The notes beneath the pieces are model-generated. The model was not told where the DNA came from. It saw nothing but the letters and a program-made list of their open reading frames with translations, and ran no database searches. From contig NZ_CP126080.1 of NCBI RefSeq assembly GCF_030122805.1, forward strand, positions 2,919,001 to 2,983,000: DNA of 64,000 nucleotides. Reading direction: 5' to 3'. The position numbers and the translations under genes are program-made. Of this stretch, positions 1 to 8,163 are shown piece by piece; position 1 is the stretch's first letter; each line of letters opens with the position of its first letter. The stretch is from Mesobacillus sp. AQ2 (GTDB taxonomy: Bacteria; Bacillota; Bacilli; Bacillales; Cytobacillaceae).

Positions 1-295
1 CCTTAATTATTGGCAGCCCAATTGACTGATAGTCAGCTGGAACTTCATCTCCGTGAAGCTGTATATGGGTGAGTCCTACAAACTCAGCAATTCGCTCTAT
101 TTCTCCAGCATCCTCGTTGACAAATACTCCTACCTTCCAGACATGTTCCGGTATAGTTTCAATAATCTTTTTTGCCTCTAAAGCCGTAGTTTGTCTTTTG
201 CTCCTTGCAAAAACAAAACCAAGAGCGTCAGTTCCGCATTCAACCGCGTGCAGTGCTGCTTCCACCGTTCTTATTCCGCATATCTTAACTTTCAT
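1..295 (-). CDS. trpF: Phosphoribosylanthranilate isomerase, N-terminal part (cut by window edge)
   Basis: TrpF converts N-(5-phosphoribosyl)anthranilate to CdRP in tryptophan synthesis. The reading frame starts with MKVKICGIRT and continues with FVFARSKR, GVFVNEDAG and IQLHGDE, the conserved beta-strand ends of the TrpF (beta/alpha)8 barrel, including the catalytic Cys in KICG. About 98 residues are present and the frame runs open off the left edge, so the C-terminal half lies outside. The ATG at 293-295 lies inside the end of trpC, an 11-base overlap that suggests translational coupling. trpB and trpA probably follow outside the window (inference). Confidence 0.93.
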   Translation of the reverse strand, partial: MKVKICGIRTVEAALHAVECGTDALGFVFARSKRQTTALEAKKIIETIPEHVWKVGVFVNEDAGEIERIAEFVGLTHIQLHGDEVPADYQSIGLPIIK

Positions 296-1079
296 GATAA
301 TTCCTCACGACTGGAACAGTGAATTTAGTGAAGGTTTCCTTAAGATCGGCTGAAGTCATGAATGTCTCCCCAACGAGTACTCCGTTTGCACCAGCCGCTG
401 CTGCACGGACGATATCGCCCCTAGTTTTCATGCCGCTTTCACTGATCAGCAATGCTCCTGCTTTTTTAACAAGCGGTCCAAGCTTCTCGGTATTTTCATG
501 ATAGACCTCGAATGTTTTTAAATCACGATTGTTGATTCCGATGACTTGAGCTTTTATATTAATAGCCTTTTCCAGGTCTTTTTCGTCATGGATCTCAACA
601 AGGCACTCCAATCCTTGTTCAGAGGCATATTTGTATAGCTCTGTAAGCTCTTCAAGGGATAATGCTGAGGCGATAAGCAAAATGACATCTGCTCCTGCGA
701 AACGGGCCAGATCTATTTGAATTTTATCAACGATAAAATCTTTACAAAGAATTGGCAGGTCCACTGCTTCCCTTACTTTTCTCAAGTCGCTGAAAGATCC
801 CTTAAAACCTTTTTCATCTGTTAACACCGATATAGCAGATGCACCAGCCCGGGCATAAAGTTTAGCTTGCCGGGCAGGATCCAATGAAAGATTGATGTCT
901 CCTTTGGAGGGTGACGCTCTCTTAAATTCAGAAATAATGGCAATATTTTTGGCTTCCCTTAAAACCTTGATTAAGGACCTAGGCGGCAATGATGATTCCT
1001 TAATATCCATTTCAGCGTTCTTCAACTCTTCTACTTCCACTCTTTTTCGTTCTATGATTGAATCAAGTATTGTTCCCAT
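285..1079 (-). CDS. trpC: Indole-3-glycerol phosphate synthase
   Basis: This 264-residue protein closes the indole ring from CdRP in the cytosol. Family landmarks are the N-terminal IIERKRVEVEELK, the EFKRASPSKG substrate loop with the catalytic Lys, LPILCKDF, EIHDEKDL, IGINNRDL and SESGM. The length is usual for the family. It sits between trpD (1 base apart) and trpF (overlapping), in the normal Bacillus order. The start ATG directly follows the trpD stop codon. Confidence 0.96.
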   Translation of the reverse strand: MGTILDSIIERKRVEVEELKNAEMDIKESSLPPRSLIKVLREAKNIAIISEFKRASPSKGDINLSLDPARQAKLYARAGASAISVLTDEKGFKGSFSDLRKVREAVDLPILCKDFIVDKIQIDLARFAGADVILLIASALSLEELTELYKYASEQGLECLVEIHDEKDLEKAINIKAQVIGINNRDLKTFEVYHENTEKLGPLVKKAGALLISESGMKTRGDIVRAAAAGANGVLVGETFMTSADLKETFTKFTVPVVRNYHES

Positions 1080-1080
1080 C

Positions 1081-2106
1081 TCAACCTACCGCCTTTTTGT
1101 TTCGATTGCTGATGCTGATTAAATTCTCCAGTTTGGCCAGTGCCTTGCCTGAATCGATGCTTTCAGCCGCAAGGTTCACTCCGTCCAGTATCGTTTCCGC
1201 CTTCCCGGCTGTATAAATTCCGAGGCCCGCGTTCAACAGCACGGTATCCCGATGTGCCCCTTCTTTACTTTTAAGAACCTGCAGCAGGATTTCCGCATTA
1301 TCCCGTGCATCACCACCCCTGATCCTGCTGTTATCATATACTGGCAAATTCACTTCTTCAGGCTGGAGTTTGAAACGATCGATTTCTCCTTCTGAAACGA
1401 TGACCAATTCGTTTTCACCAGCAAGAGATGCTTCATCCATTCCTCCAGCTCCATTAATGACAATGGCCCGTTTCCTGTTGAGATTAGATAGCACATGGGC
1501 AAACTTATCGAGCATATCCCTGCGATAAATTCCAAGCAGTTGGTAATCAAGATGTACTGGATTCGTCAATGGCCCAATTAAATTAAAGATCGTCGGGATT
1601 TTCAGATCCCTTCTTACCTTCATGATTTGTTTCAATTTTGGATGGACGTGTGGTGCAAAAAGGAAGGCAATTCCATTCTGTTCAAGGATTTCTTCTGTTG
1701 CTTCTGGAGAGAAGTCAAGGCTGACACCAAGAGCCTCCAACACATCTGCGCTTCCAGTCTTGCTCGAAACGCTTCTGTTCCCATGCTTTGCTACTGTTAT
1801 TCCAGCTCCGGCAATAACGAATGCCGAAGTAGTGCTGATGTTGAAGCTTTTGGATCCATCCCCTCCTGTTCCGCAATTATCAAGAACATTCGGTATTTTC
1901 TTTGTAAAATTCAGGGCATGAGTCCTGATTGCTTTAACTAATCCCGAAACCTCCTCTGCTGTTTCACCTTTGGATTTAAGGCCGGTTAAAAAAGAAGCAA
2001 TCTCAGAGTCAGTCGTGTCCTGTGTGAAAATTCCCCGGACAGCTTCCTCCATTTCATGTTCCAAAAGCGATTTTCCTTCGACCAGCTTTTCAAGATAATG
2101 TTTCAT
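1081..2106 (-). CDS. trpD: Anthranilate phosphoribosyltransferase
   Basis: TrpD transfers the phosphoribosyl group from PRPP to anthranilate. The 341-residue protein carries the glycosyltransferase family 3 N-terminal helical domain, then the PRPP-binding motif DNCGTGGDG near residue 77 and NISTTSAF, followed by KHGNRSVSS and the family FNLIGPLTNP segment. Its start overlaps the end of trpG by 17 bases, which fits coupled translation in the trpEGDCF operon. Confidence 0.96.
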   Translation of the reverse strand: MKHYLEKLVEGKSLLEHEMEEAVRGIFTQDTTDSEIASFLTGLKSKGETAEEVSGLVKAIRTHALNFTKKIPNVLDNCGTGGDGSKSFNISTTSAFVIAGAGITVAKHGNRSVSSKTGSADVLEALGVSLDFSPEATEEILEQNGIAFLFAPHVHPKLKQIMKVRRDLKIPTIFNLIGPLTNPVHLDYQLLGIYRRDMLDKFAHVLSNLNRKRAIVINGAGGMDEASLAGENELVIVSEGEIDRFKLQPEEVNLPVYDNSRIRGGDARDNAEILLQVLKSKEGAHRDTVLLNAGLGIYTAGKAETILDGVNLAAESIDSGKALAKLENLISISNRNKKAVG

Positions 2107-2692
2107 AAGTTAAAATCTCCTTTCTGATTTCGCTAAGAAAATTGGCTAAAATCTGCATTCCACTCTTTGTTCCGATTGATTCTGGATGGAATTGAAGTCC
2201 GTATAAATGATAATCTTTATGCTTGATTGCCATGATTTCATCGTCATCAGCTGCTTGGGCAAGCACCTCAAAAACCTGATTCAGGGTCAGGGGATCGATC
2301 ACTAAAGAGTGATATCTCATTACGTCTGGATGCTCCTCCAGATCCTTCATGAGTGAAGTTCCGTTATGGCGGAGCGTGGATTCCTTTCCATGTCTGATTT
2401 TTTTCGCCTTGATTATTGAACTGCCAAATGCATGTGCGATTGCCTGATGGCCAAGACATATTCCCAGGATCGGGATGTCTGACGCCAGTTGTTTAACAGC
2501 TTCAACGCAAATCCCTGCTTGTTCCGGCCTGCCCGGGCCAGGAGATAGGACGATGGCTTCCGGTTCCATTCGTGCGATTTCCTGAACCGTAATTTTATCG
2601 TTCCGGACCGTTCTCACTTCAGCCCCAAGTTCACTGAGATACTGGTAAAGGTTATAGGTAAATGAATCGTAATTATCAATCAGTAGTATCAT
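2090..2692 (-). CDS. trpG: Anthranilate synthase glutamine amidotransferase subunit
   Basis: This 200-residue class I glutamine amidotransferase supplies ammonia to TrpE. The oxyanion loop SPGPGRPEQAG, the nucleophile motif GICLGHQAI and the catalytic HPESIGT are all present. In B. subtilis the equivalent amphibolic subunit (PabA) is encoded in the folate operon; here it lies between trpE and trpD and overlaps both by 17 bases, so it is probably the dedicated trp subunit. A role in p-aminobenzoate synthesis as well cannot be excluded. Confidence 0.93.
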   Translation of the reverse strand: MILLIDNYDSFTYNLYQYLSELGAEVRTVRNDKITVQEIARMEPEAIVLSPGPGRPEQAGICVEAVKQLASDIPILGICLGHQAIAHAFGSSIIKAKKIRHGKESTLRHNGTSLMKDLEEHPDVMRYHSLVIDPLTLNQVFEVLAQAADDDEIMAIKHKDYHLYGLQFHPESIGTKSGMQILANFLSEIRKEILTYETLS

Positions 2693-4070
2693 TGGCCGCC
2701 TCCATCAACGCTTTTAATTTATGGTTCGTTTCATCGAACTCTTTTGCTGGATCAGAATCATATACAATTCCAGCACCCGCCTGAAGATAACCTTTGCCAT
2801 CCTTGATAACCAATGTTCTGATTGCGAGCGCAAAATCCATGCTTCCACAAGCAGAGAAGTAACCGACTGCACCGGAATAAACGCCTCTTTTTTCAGCCTC
2901 AAGATCGTTGATGATTTGCATCGCCCGAATTTTCGGAGCTCCTGACACTGTTCCTGCAGGCAGGCATGCCGCCAATCCGTCAATCGGGTGTGCACCTGCC
3001 AAGAGTCTCCCGCTCACCTCTGATACTAGATGCATAACAAACTGGTACCTCTCAACAGCCAGGAATTTATCAATTTTGACACTGCCGATTTCACATATCT
3101 TGCCTAAATCATTCCTCGAAAGATCGACGAGCATTTTGTGTTCTGCTAATTCCTTTTCATCCTGTTTCAATTCCAATTCAAGTTTTACATCTTCATCAGC
3201 GGAAATTCCCCTCGGCCTGGTTCCCGCAATTGGGTTGGTAACCATCGTTCCATCCCGGTATTTCACCAGGCTTTCGGGTGATGTACCAGCTACAATATAG
3301 TTTTCAAAGTCAATGAAGTACATATAAGGGGAGGGATTATCAATCCGCAGTTTTCTGTAAAATGAAAATGGATCTCCTTTTGCGGTTGCCGTAAGCCTTC
3401 TTGATAACACAACCTGAAAAATCTCTCCTTCTTCAATCAAAATCTTTGCTTTCCTGACTGATTCTTCAAATTCCTCTCTTTCTTGCGATGATTTAAACTC
3501 TGATAGTGAAAATGGATTGACAGGCTGTTTTGTAACTGGCGAATCAAGTTCCTTTTTACGACTCTTTATTTTTTCAGAAAGATCCTCATTGCTATATCCC
3601 GGAAAGGGAATGCCGATCAGGTTGATTTTTTGTTTAAGGTGATCAAATACGATGACTTCATTGAAGAACATTAAGTGCGCTTCTGGCATTGCGAGAGGGT
3701 CTTCCTTAAGAGGACCAATTTCTTCAAACTCGCGAATGAAATCATAGCTTACAAAACCGACTCCGCCCCCTATGAAAGGAATATCATGTTCAGGTTTTAT
3801 TTGAGGAAGCAACTCTTTCAGCACCTTCGAAAATGAACCTGCTGCTTGCTCCATGCACCCCTCTCTCACCAAATAGGTCTCGCCCTTTTCATTTAAAAGT
3901 TCATAAACGGGATCACAGCCAATAAAAGAAAAACGGCCGGAATCATGATGTTTATGGGAACTTTCGAGAAGGAATTTTTTCGTACCGGAAATCATTTGAT
4001 ACACGGATATAGGGGTTAATGTATCTCCCTCAATTTCCTCAATATAAACATCAGGTGTGTCTACTTTCAT
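2676..4070 (-). CDS. trpE: Anthranilate synthase component I
   Basis: TrpE makes anthranilate from chorismate, with TrpG. The protein is 464 residues from the ATG at 4068-4070, which has an AAGGAGGG site 7-8 bases upstream. An in-frame extension to 4178 is rejected because it would translate the T-box antiterminator. The LLES motif for tryptophan feedback binding is in KKFLLESSHKH near residue 35. The chorismate-binding domain has SPESLVKYRDG, NPIAGTRPRG, LVDLSRNDLG, GTVSGAPKIRAM and the C-terminal GAGIVYDSDP. Expression is set by the two T-boxes upstream. Confidence 0.96.
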   Translation of the reverse strand: MKVDTPDVYIEEIEGDTLTPISVYQMISGTKKFLLESSHKHHDSGRFSFIGCDPVYELLNEKGETYLVREGCMEQAAGSFSKVLKELLPQIKPEHDIPFIGGGVGFVSYDFIREFEEIGPLKEDPLAMPEAHLMFFNEVIVFDHLKQKINLIGIPFPGYSNEDLSEKIKSRKKELDSPVTKQPVNPFSLSEFKSSQEREEFEESVRKAKILIEEGEIFQVVLSRRLTATAKGDPFSFYRKLRIDNPSPYMYFIDFENYIVAGTSPESLVKYRDGTMVTNPIAGTRPRGISADEDVKLELELKQDEKELAEHKMLVDLSRNDLGKICEIGSVKIDKFLAVERYQFVMHLVSEVSGRLLAGAHPIDGLAACLPAGTVSGAPKIRAMQIINDLEAEKRGVYSGAVGYFSACGSMDFALAIRTLVIKDGKGYLQAGAGIVYDSDPAKEFDETNHKLKALMEAANDTTD

Positions 4071-4090
4071 ATAAACCCTCCTTAGAAAAT

Positions 4091-4385
4091 AAAAAAGTCC
4101 CCTATACATGCACAGAAATTGTGCTGTATAGAGGACGATTATGATTGGACCGCGGTGCCACCTCTGGTTGGAACTCAAAAGTTCCCTCTCTTCAGGTACA
4201 GGAAACCTAAAAACGATTTCGGTATACCCTATCCCTTTAACGGAGGATTCCGGGCAGCCCTACTGTCATTTCAGGCCGCCTCTCACAAGGCCATTCAACA
4301 GGCATTTACGTACCGGTTCGCACCATACCCGGCTCTCTGAAACGAAAATATCCTGTTTACTCTTCTTGATCAACGAGTTAACATA
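4091..4385 (-). promoter_or_regulatory. T-box riboswitch 2 (proximal), tRNA-Trp, before trpE
   Basis: On the minus strand the leader shows the Stem I element AGAGAGCCGGGT, a specifier context GAATGGCC with UGG (Trp) at 4291-4293, the T-box core AGGTGGCACCGCGG at 4152-4165, and a strong terminator (CCTCTATACAG...CTGTGCATGTATAGGGG plus a U-run, about 4095-4137). Uncharged tRNA-Trp should stabilise the antiterminator and open trpE. It lies directly downstream of a second complete T-box. Confidence 0.93.
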
Positions 4386-4429
4386 ATAATTTTATTATTT
4401 ATTTCACTACTGGTTCCCTTTTTAGGCAA

Positions 4430-4712
4430 ATAAAAAAGGGCCCTCTCCTTATATGAAAATAAGGACGAGAGACCCGTGGTGCCACCTTAATTAGCTGTAA
4501 AAACAGCTCACTTTAAAGCATCAAGCATCATTTGCTTAATACCTGCCTTTTGTAACGATAAGGCCTGTTCGCCAAAGCCTACTGCCTGATGGGTTCGGTT
4601 TGGAAGCTCGGAAGTCCATTCGCTGCAACAGTTACACTGATTCTCACCAACCATCAGCTCTCTTGAGTACCCGTTTCAGTTACTACTCTTCGTCAACACT
4701 TTGCGTTATATT
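4430..4712 (-). promoter_or_regulatory. T-box riboswitch 1 (distal), tRNA-Trp, before trpE
   Basis: Reading the minus strand, GAGAGCTGATGGTTGGTGAG matches the conserved Stem I distal region. The specifier context GAATGGACTT gives UGG (Trp) at 4616-4618. The T-box sequence AAGGTGGCACCACGG lies at 4472-4486. A CCTTAT...ATAAGGAGAGGG hairpin with a U-run at about 4433-4470 is the terminator. Arranged in tandem with the proximal T-box, it should give a two-step tryptophan response. Confidence 0.92.
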
Positions 4713-4719
4713 GTTTAAA

Positions 4720-4748
4720 ATAATAAGCGCATTAAATATAAAAGTCAA
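4720..4748 (-). promoter_or_regulatory. Sigma-A promoter of the trp operon
   Basis: On the minus strand a TTGACT -35 box (4743-4748) is followed by a 17-base spacer and a TATTAT -10 box (4720-4725). Transcription would begin near 4712, just before Stem I of the distal T-box. No TRAP-type (G/U)AG repeat series is seen in the leader. Confidence 0.75.
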
Positions 4749-4765
4749 TAAAAAAATGTAAAATT

Positions 4766-5407
4766 TTAATTTTTCTGGATTAAAAGTTTATTTAGTTCTT
4801 CTTTCCAGGCCTCTGCCAGTCCTTCCGTACCTATGAGTGATTCAATTGCTTTCATATCATTCCTGCGATGAAAAAGAATCTCATTGGCCATCAGAATGGA
4901 AAAATCCTCTTGTTTCCGCTCCAGTAAAACGATTTCAGCATCTTCATTGACGATACCTTCCTCCAGCACCCTGAAAAAATAACCTGTATAACCAGTCTGG
5001 ACTACTCTTTTCAATAACAGATCAAGATCATTATTTTTGGAAATTTTTGAACATGGGATTCTGCCCTGCGTCACCTGTATTTTCGTTTCCCCCAATCGGT
5101 AGATATCTCCTATGTATACCATATCCTCATTCATTCCTAATGCGGAAATATTTTCACCAAAAGTGGGTGCTTCTATATTTTTATTGAATTCATCTGACCA
5201 TTTTTGATAATGTTCGAAAGGGTAAAAGCATACCGCTCTGTCAGGCCCACCATGATACTCTGTTGCAGCTACACCATCACCCTCGAACGAATTCTTTGTA
5301 AGATAGGCTTGTTTCACACTCTTTTTCGAGATTGCAGATTGTTCTTCCCTTCCCTTCCAGTTCTTCAGTTCTGGCTTCCCTACATTTAAATACAGGATCT
5401 TCGCCAT
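4766..5407 (-). CDS. MOSC domain protein, YiiM/YflK type
   Basis: A 213-residue cytosolic protein with an N-terminal MOSC beta-barrel (residues about 30-165) and a C-terminal helical 3-alpha domain. Characteristic segments are GDGVAATEYHGGPDRAVCFYP, FGENISALG, GDIYRLGE, and QGRIPCSKI with the conserved Cys expected to bind the molybdenum cofactor. Members such as YiiM reduce N-hydroxylated compounds; the substrate here is unknown. The start ATG at 5405-5407 has GGTGGAGG upstream. The gene ends only about 20 bases before the trp promoter, and no terminator is obvious between them. Confidence 0.85.
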   Translation of the reverse strand: MAKILYLNVGKPELKNWKGREEQSAISKKSVKQAYLTKNSFEGDGVAATEYHGGPDRAVCFYPFEHYQKWSDEFNKNIEAPTFGENISALGMNEDMVYIGDIYRLGETKIQVTQGRIPCSKISKNNDLDLLLKRVVQTGYTGYFFRVLEEGIVNEDAEIVLLERKQEDFSILMANEILFHRRNDMKAIESLIGTEGLAEAWKEELNKLLIQKN

Positions 5408-5585
5408 GTTCCTCCACCCTTCCGGACTTTTCCAACTATTTTATCCTTTCCACAAAAAAAATACCATATAGATTTATAATTCAGCCATAAAATCAAATGT
5501 ACGGACATTACCATAAAAAGACACCATTTTTTCAACCGTTTTCGACCACACTAGAAATAGTATGAATTAAAGGCAGGTTTCGAAA

Positions 5586-6857
5586 ATGAATCATATTGAG
5601 AACTTGTTTCCAAAATCCGGGAGTCTTTCGGGTAAGAAAGATAAGGATACCAATGATGATCCTGTCAAAAATCAAAAATGGGCGATCGTATCGATTGCAT
5701 CCATACCACTTGTGATGACTCTTGGCAATTCAATGCTGATTCCTGTATTGCCTGTTATTGAAAAGCGAATGGGCATTTCTGCATTCCAATCAAGCCTGAT
5801 CATTACTGTCTATTCAATAGTGGCAATCTTTTTAATCCCAATTGCCGGGTATTTATCTGACCATATCGGCCGAAAAAAAGTCATCATTCCGAGCCTGATC
5901 ATTACTGGTATCGGGGGAATCATCTCGGGATGGGCCTCATGGCAAATGACCGACGGATATTGGATTGTTTTAATCGGCAGGGCTCTGCAGGGTGTGGGAG
6001 CAGCTGGAGCCTTCCCCATCGTATTGCCACTTGTCGGGGATATGTTCAAAAGCGATGATGAAGTCAGTGGTGTGCTTGGGGAAATTGAAACAGCCAATAC
6101 ACTTGGGAAGGTCCTTAGCCCAGTGCTGGGTTCATTCCTGGCAGGTTTCATATGGTTTATTCCTTTTTTCTCAATCCCGGTCTTCTGTGCAATTTCAATT
6201 ATATTGATGATCTTTCTCGTTAAAAGTCCCAAAAAGAAGAATAAACCATTGCCTTTTAAGGATTTCATCAAAAAAGTAAAACTGATTTTTACTGAGAATG
6301 GACGTTGGCTGTATGCCATCTTTTTTATTGGTACAATTGTTATGTTTGTGCTTTTTGGAGTATTGTTTTACCTTTCCGATATCCTTGAGAACAAGTATGG
6401 AATAAAGGATCTTAAGAAAGGGCTATTGCTTGCTTTGCCATTAGGGGCACTTTGCCTTTCATCTTTTATTACAGGTAAAATCATTAAGAAAAATATGGTG
6501 CTGATGAAATGGATAACTTTTACCAGTTTGTTGATCCTTGGGATCGCAGTTATCCTGCTGAGCTTTTCTAAAGAATTGTGGTTTCTAATATCGATGTTCC
6601 TTTTTGCCGGGATTGGAATCGGTGCAAGCCTTCCTCCTCTTGATGCGCTAATCACTGAAAGTATCGAGAAGGAAGAAAGGGGCACGATTACCTCAATTTA
6701 TAGTTCGATGAGGTTTATTGGCGTCGCAGCAGGACCTCCCATCATCGCTTTGATGATGAAGAATTCGAACAAACTCATTTTCATCACACTTGCATCATTA
6801 AGTATAGCAGCAGCTCTTGCCACTTTTCTGGCAATCAAACCGGATAAAAAGGCATAG
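5586..6857 (+). CDS. MFS transporter, drug-exporter type
   Basis: A 423-residue integral membrane protein of the major facilitator superfamily with about 12 hydrophobic segments. The hydrophilic N-terminus of about 30 residues is longer than usual. The loop 2-3 motif A is GYLSDHIGRKKVI, and the segment GRALQGVGAAGAFPIVLPLVGD resembles the antiporter motif of multidrug exporters. The duplicated loop motif ESIEKEERGTITSIYSS is in the second half. The substrate cannot be inferred. It is monocistronic and ends at a strong bidirectional terminator. Confidence 0.85.
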   Translation: MNHIENLFPKSGSLSGKKDKDTNDDPVKNQKWAIVSIASIPLVMTLGNSMLIPVLPVIEKRMGISAFQSSLIITVYSIVAIFLIPIAGYLSDHIGRKKVIIPSLIITGIGGIISGWASWQMTDGYWIVLIGRALQGVGAAGAFPIVLPLVGDMFKSDDEVSGVLGEIETANTLGKVLSPVLGSFLAGFIWFIPFFSIPVFCAISIILMIFLVKSPKKKNKPLPFKDFIKKVKLIFTENGRWLYAIFFIGTIVMFVLFGVLFYLSDILENKYGIKDLKKGLLLALPLGALCLSSFITGKIIKKNMVLMKWITFTSLLILGIAVILLSFSKELWFLISMFLFAGIGIGASLPPLDALITESIEKEERGTITSIYSSMRFIGVAAGPPIIALMMKNSNKLIFITLASLSIAAALATFLAIKPDKKA

Positions 6858-6860
6858 AGA

Positions 6861-6891
6861 AACGCATTGACCAGTGTCAATGCGTTTTTTT
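6861..6891. terminator. Bidirectional terminator between MFS and hydrolase genes
   Basis: The hairpin AACGCATTGAC / GTCAATGCGTT, with a T-run on the plus side, lies between two convergent genes. It probably ends the MFS transcript and may also serve the minus strand. Confidence 0.85.
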
Positions 6892-7666
6892 ACAGCCTGG
6901 CAGCCTCTTTCAGCAAAAAACTAGTTATTTCCTTGTTAAAATCCTGCCACCTTTTTACAGGAACCTGATGTGAGACCTTTGGGATAATGGCTGTTTCGAA
7001 ATGTTTAAGCTCTTTCTCATAGGTCCTAAGATGCTGGTTAATTAAATCTTTTGAACCATAGATCAGCAGTAAAGGAACTGACAGCGATTTAAGCCTTTCG
7101 ACACAAGAATAGTTTAATGACTCGTAATAAAAGTGAAACCAGGTATTCATGTCTGTTTTCAACATATGCTCAATAAGTTCCGACCTGTATTCCGGATCGA
7201 AGGTATGGGCAGTTGCAATCGTTTTTGCCAGCGTTTTTGGAGAGTGTTTCACAAAGTACATTCCAAGCAAATGTTCATACCTTAACGCAGGGGACTTTAC
7301 TTCCGCAAAGCCACCAGACAAAATCAGGCCTTTAGTACGTTCTGGATAAGTCAGCGCGAATTCCTGGGCGATGCTGCCGCCAGAGGAGTATCCGCACAAT
7401 ATTACTTCCTCCAAGCCAATCCAGTCTGCGAGCTTCAGTACTTCTTCCGCGTACTTCTGGATTGTGACTCTTTCCGGCACGGCTGTGGATTCTCCGTGAC
7501 CGCTTAAGTCAGGGAAGATCAGTCTGAATCGTTCGCTTAATGGCCTCTGATAATGGAATACCTTTCTCCCCATACCCGGCGGATGGAGGAAGATGATTGG
7601 GACTCCTTCGCCCGCTTCTTCGTAAAAAATATCACCATAGTCTAATTTGCATACTGGCATCGCCAA
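6890..7666 (-). CDS. Alpha/beta hydrolase
   Basis: A 258-residue cytosolic alpha/beta-hydrolase fold protein. The oxyanion segment HPPGMGRK, the DLSGHGES loop, the nucleophile elbow CGYSSGGS (Ser in GYSSG, about residue 93), an acid in YGSKDLIN and the catalytic His in KVSHQVP are visible in order. The fold is clear but the substrate is not; esterase, lipase or haloperoxidase-like activity are all possible. It is convergent with the MFS gene and has no operon partner. Confidence 0.85.
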   Translation of the reverse strand: MAMPVCKLDYGDIFYEEAGEGVPIIFLHPPGMGRKVFHYQRPLSERFRLIFPDLSGHGESTAVPERVTIQKYAEEVLKLADWIGLEEVILCGYSSGGSIAQEFALTYPERTKGLILSGGFAEVKSPALRYEHLLGMYFVKHSPKTLAKTIATAHTFDPEYRSELIEHMLKTDMNTWFHFYYESLNYSCVERLKSLSVPLLLIYGSKDLINQHLRTYEKELKHFETAIIPKVSHQVPVKRWQDFNKEITSFLLKEAARL

Positions 7667-7750
7667 TTCACTCCTTCATACACGGATTGAGATAACTTTC
7701 ATAGTATAGCCATTTTGCAAATCTGCTCATGCATAAAGGATCATATAACC

Positions 7751-7916
7751 GTGACATTGCCAGCCTTGTATGGTATTCTTGTATTGTAAAAATGTATAAA
7801 AAGGCCGCCGGTGTTGGCCCACCGGCAGCCATTGCAATAGCCGTTCCCATTGAGGATCGGACATGGATCTGCTGGACCTCTCACTCAAATTCGGTTAAGG
7901 GAGGTCTATTTTTTTT
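7751..7916 (+). ncRNA. Predicted antisense antitoxin RNA of a type I toxin module
   Basis: A plus-strand promoter, GTGACA (7751-7756), 17 bases, TATTCT (7774-7779), should start an RNA near 7786. The RNA would end at the hairpin GACCTCTC/GGGAGGTC with a long T-run (7875-7916), giving about 130 nt. It overlaps the 3' part of the convergent toxin mRNA by about 115 bases, the geometry of txpA/RatA-like systems. Promoter strength and transcription are inferred. Confidence 0.65.
7796..7830 (-). terminator. Terminator of the toxin mRNA
   Basis: On the minus strand GGCTGCCGGTG / CACCGGCGGCC forms an 11-base stem followed by TTTTTAT. It lies inside the antisense RNA gene, so the two transcripts overlap fully between their terminators. 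Confidence 0.8.
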
Positions 7917-7995
7917 GGCTGAACGTCAGCACTGCGAGGATGAGGCTGGCAAATGAAAACATTGCCATAAAGGTCTCGAATACTGTCAAAGGCAT
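7906..7995 (-). CDS. Putative holin-like type I toxin, 29 residues
   Basis: A short frame starts at ATG 7993-7995 with an unusually strong GGAGGAAGGGGG site. It encodes 29 residues: an N-terminal MPLTVFETFMAMFSF, a hydrophobic run ASLILAVLTF and a C-terminal SQKK. This is the layout of the Hol_Tox / BsrG-TxpA class of small membrane toxins (VFE, one membrane helix, Lys-rich end). Its stop codon lies at the terminator of the antisense RNA. The family assignment is by pattern; toxicity is inferred. Confidence 0.75.
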   Translation of the reverse strand: MPLTVFETFMAMFSFASLILAVLTFSQKK

Positions 7996-8051
7996 CACCC
8001 CCTTCCTCCGGGGTTCGCCGACCATCCAATAGATTTGACTATTGCTTCTCA

Positions 8052-8090
8052 AGTATAACATACCCTCGTCCTAAACTAGAACACATGTTC
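8052..8090 (-). promoter_or_regulatory. Toxin promoter with LexA-type (SOS) box
   Basis: On the minus strand an extended -10 element, TGTTATACT (core 8052-8057), lies about 57 bases before the toxin ATG. A perfect palindrome GAACACATGTTC (8079-8090) covers the expected -35 position. It matches the Bacillus LexA/DinR pattern GAAC-N4-GTTC. The -35 hexamer itself is poor. Binding by LexA here would block transcription. Confidence 0.6.
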
Positions 8091-8163
8091 TGTCATTAAC
8101 CAAAAATTAGGGCTAAGATACTAGATGATCAGGAATGACATCCATCCAGTATCCACCCTTTTA

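Noticed and set aside
4071..4178. N-terminal extension of TrpE
   Set aside because: It would translate the T-box antiterminator and terminator; the ATG at 4070 has a clear ribosome site.
4119..4386. Plus-strand frames over the T-box region
   Set aside because: They are antisense to the T-box leader and have no ribosome sites or protein-like composition.
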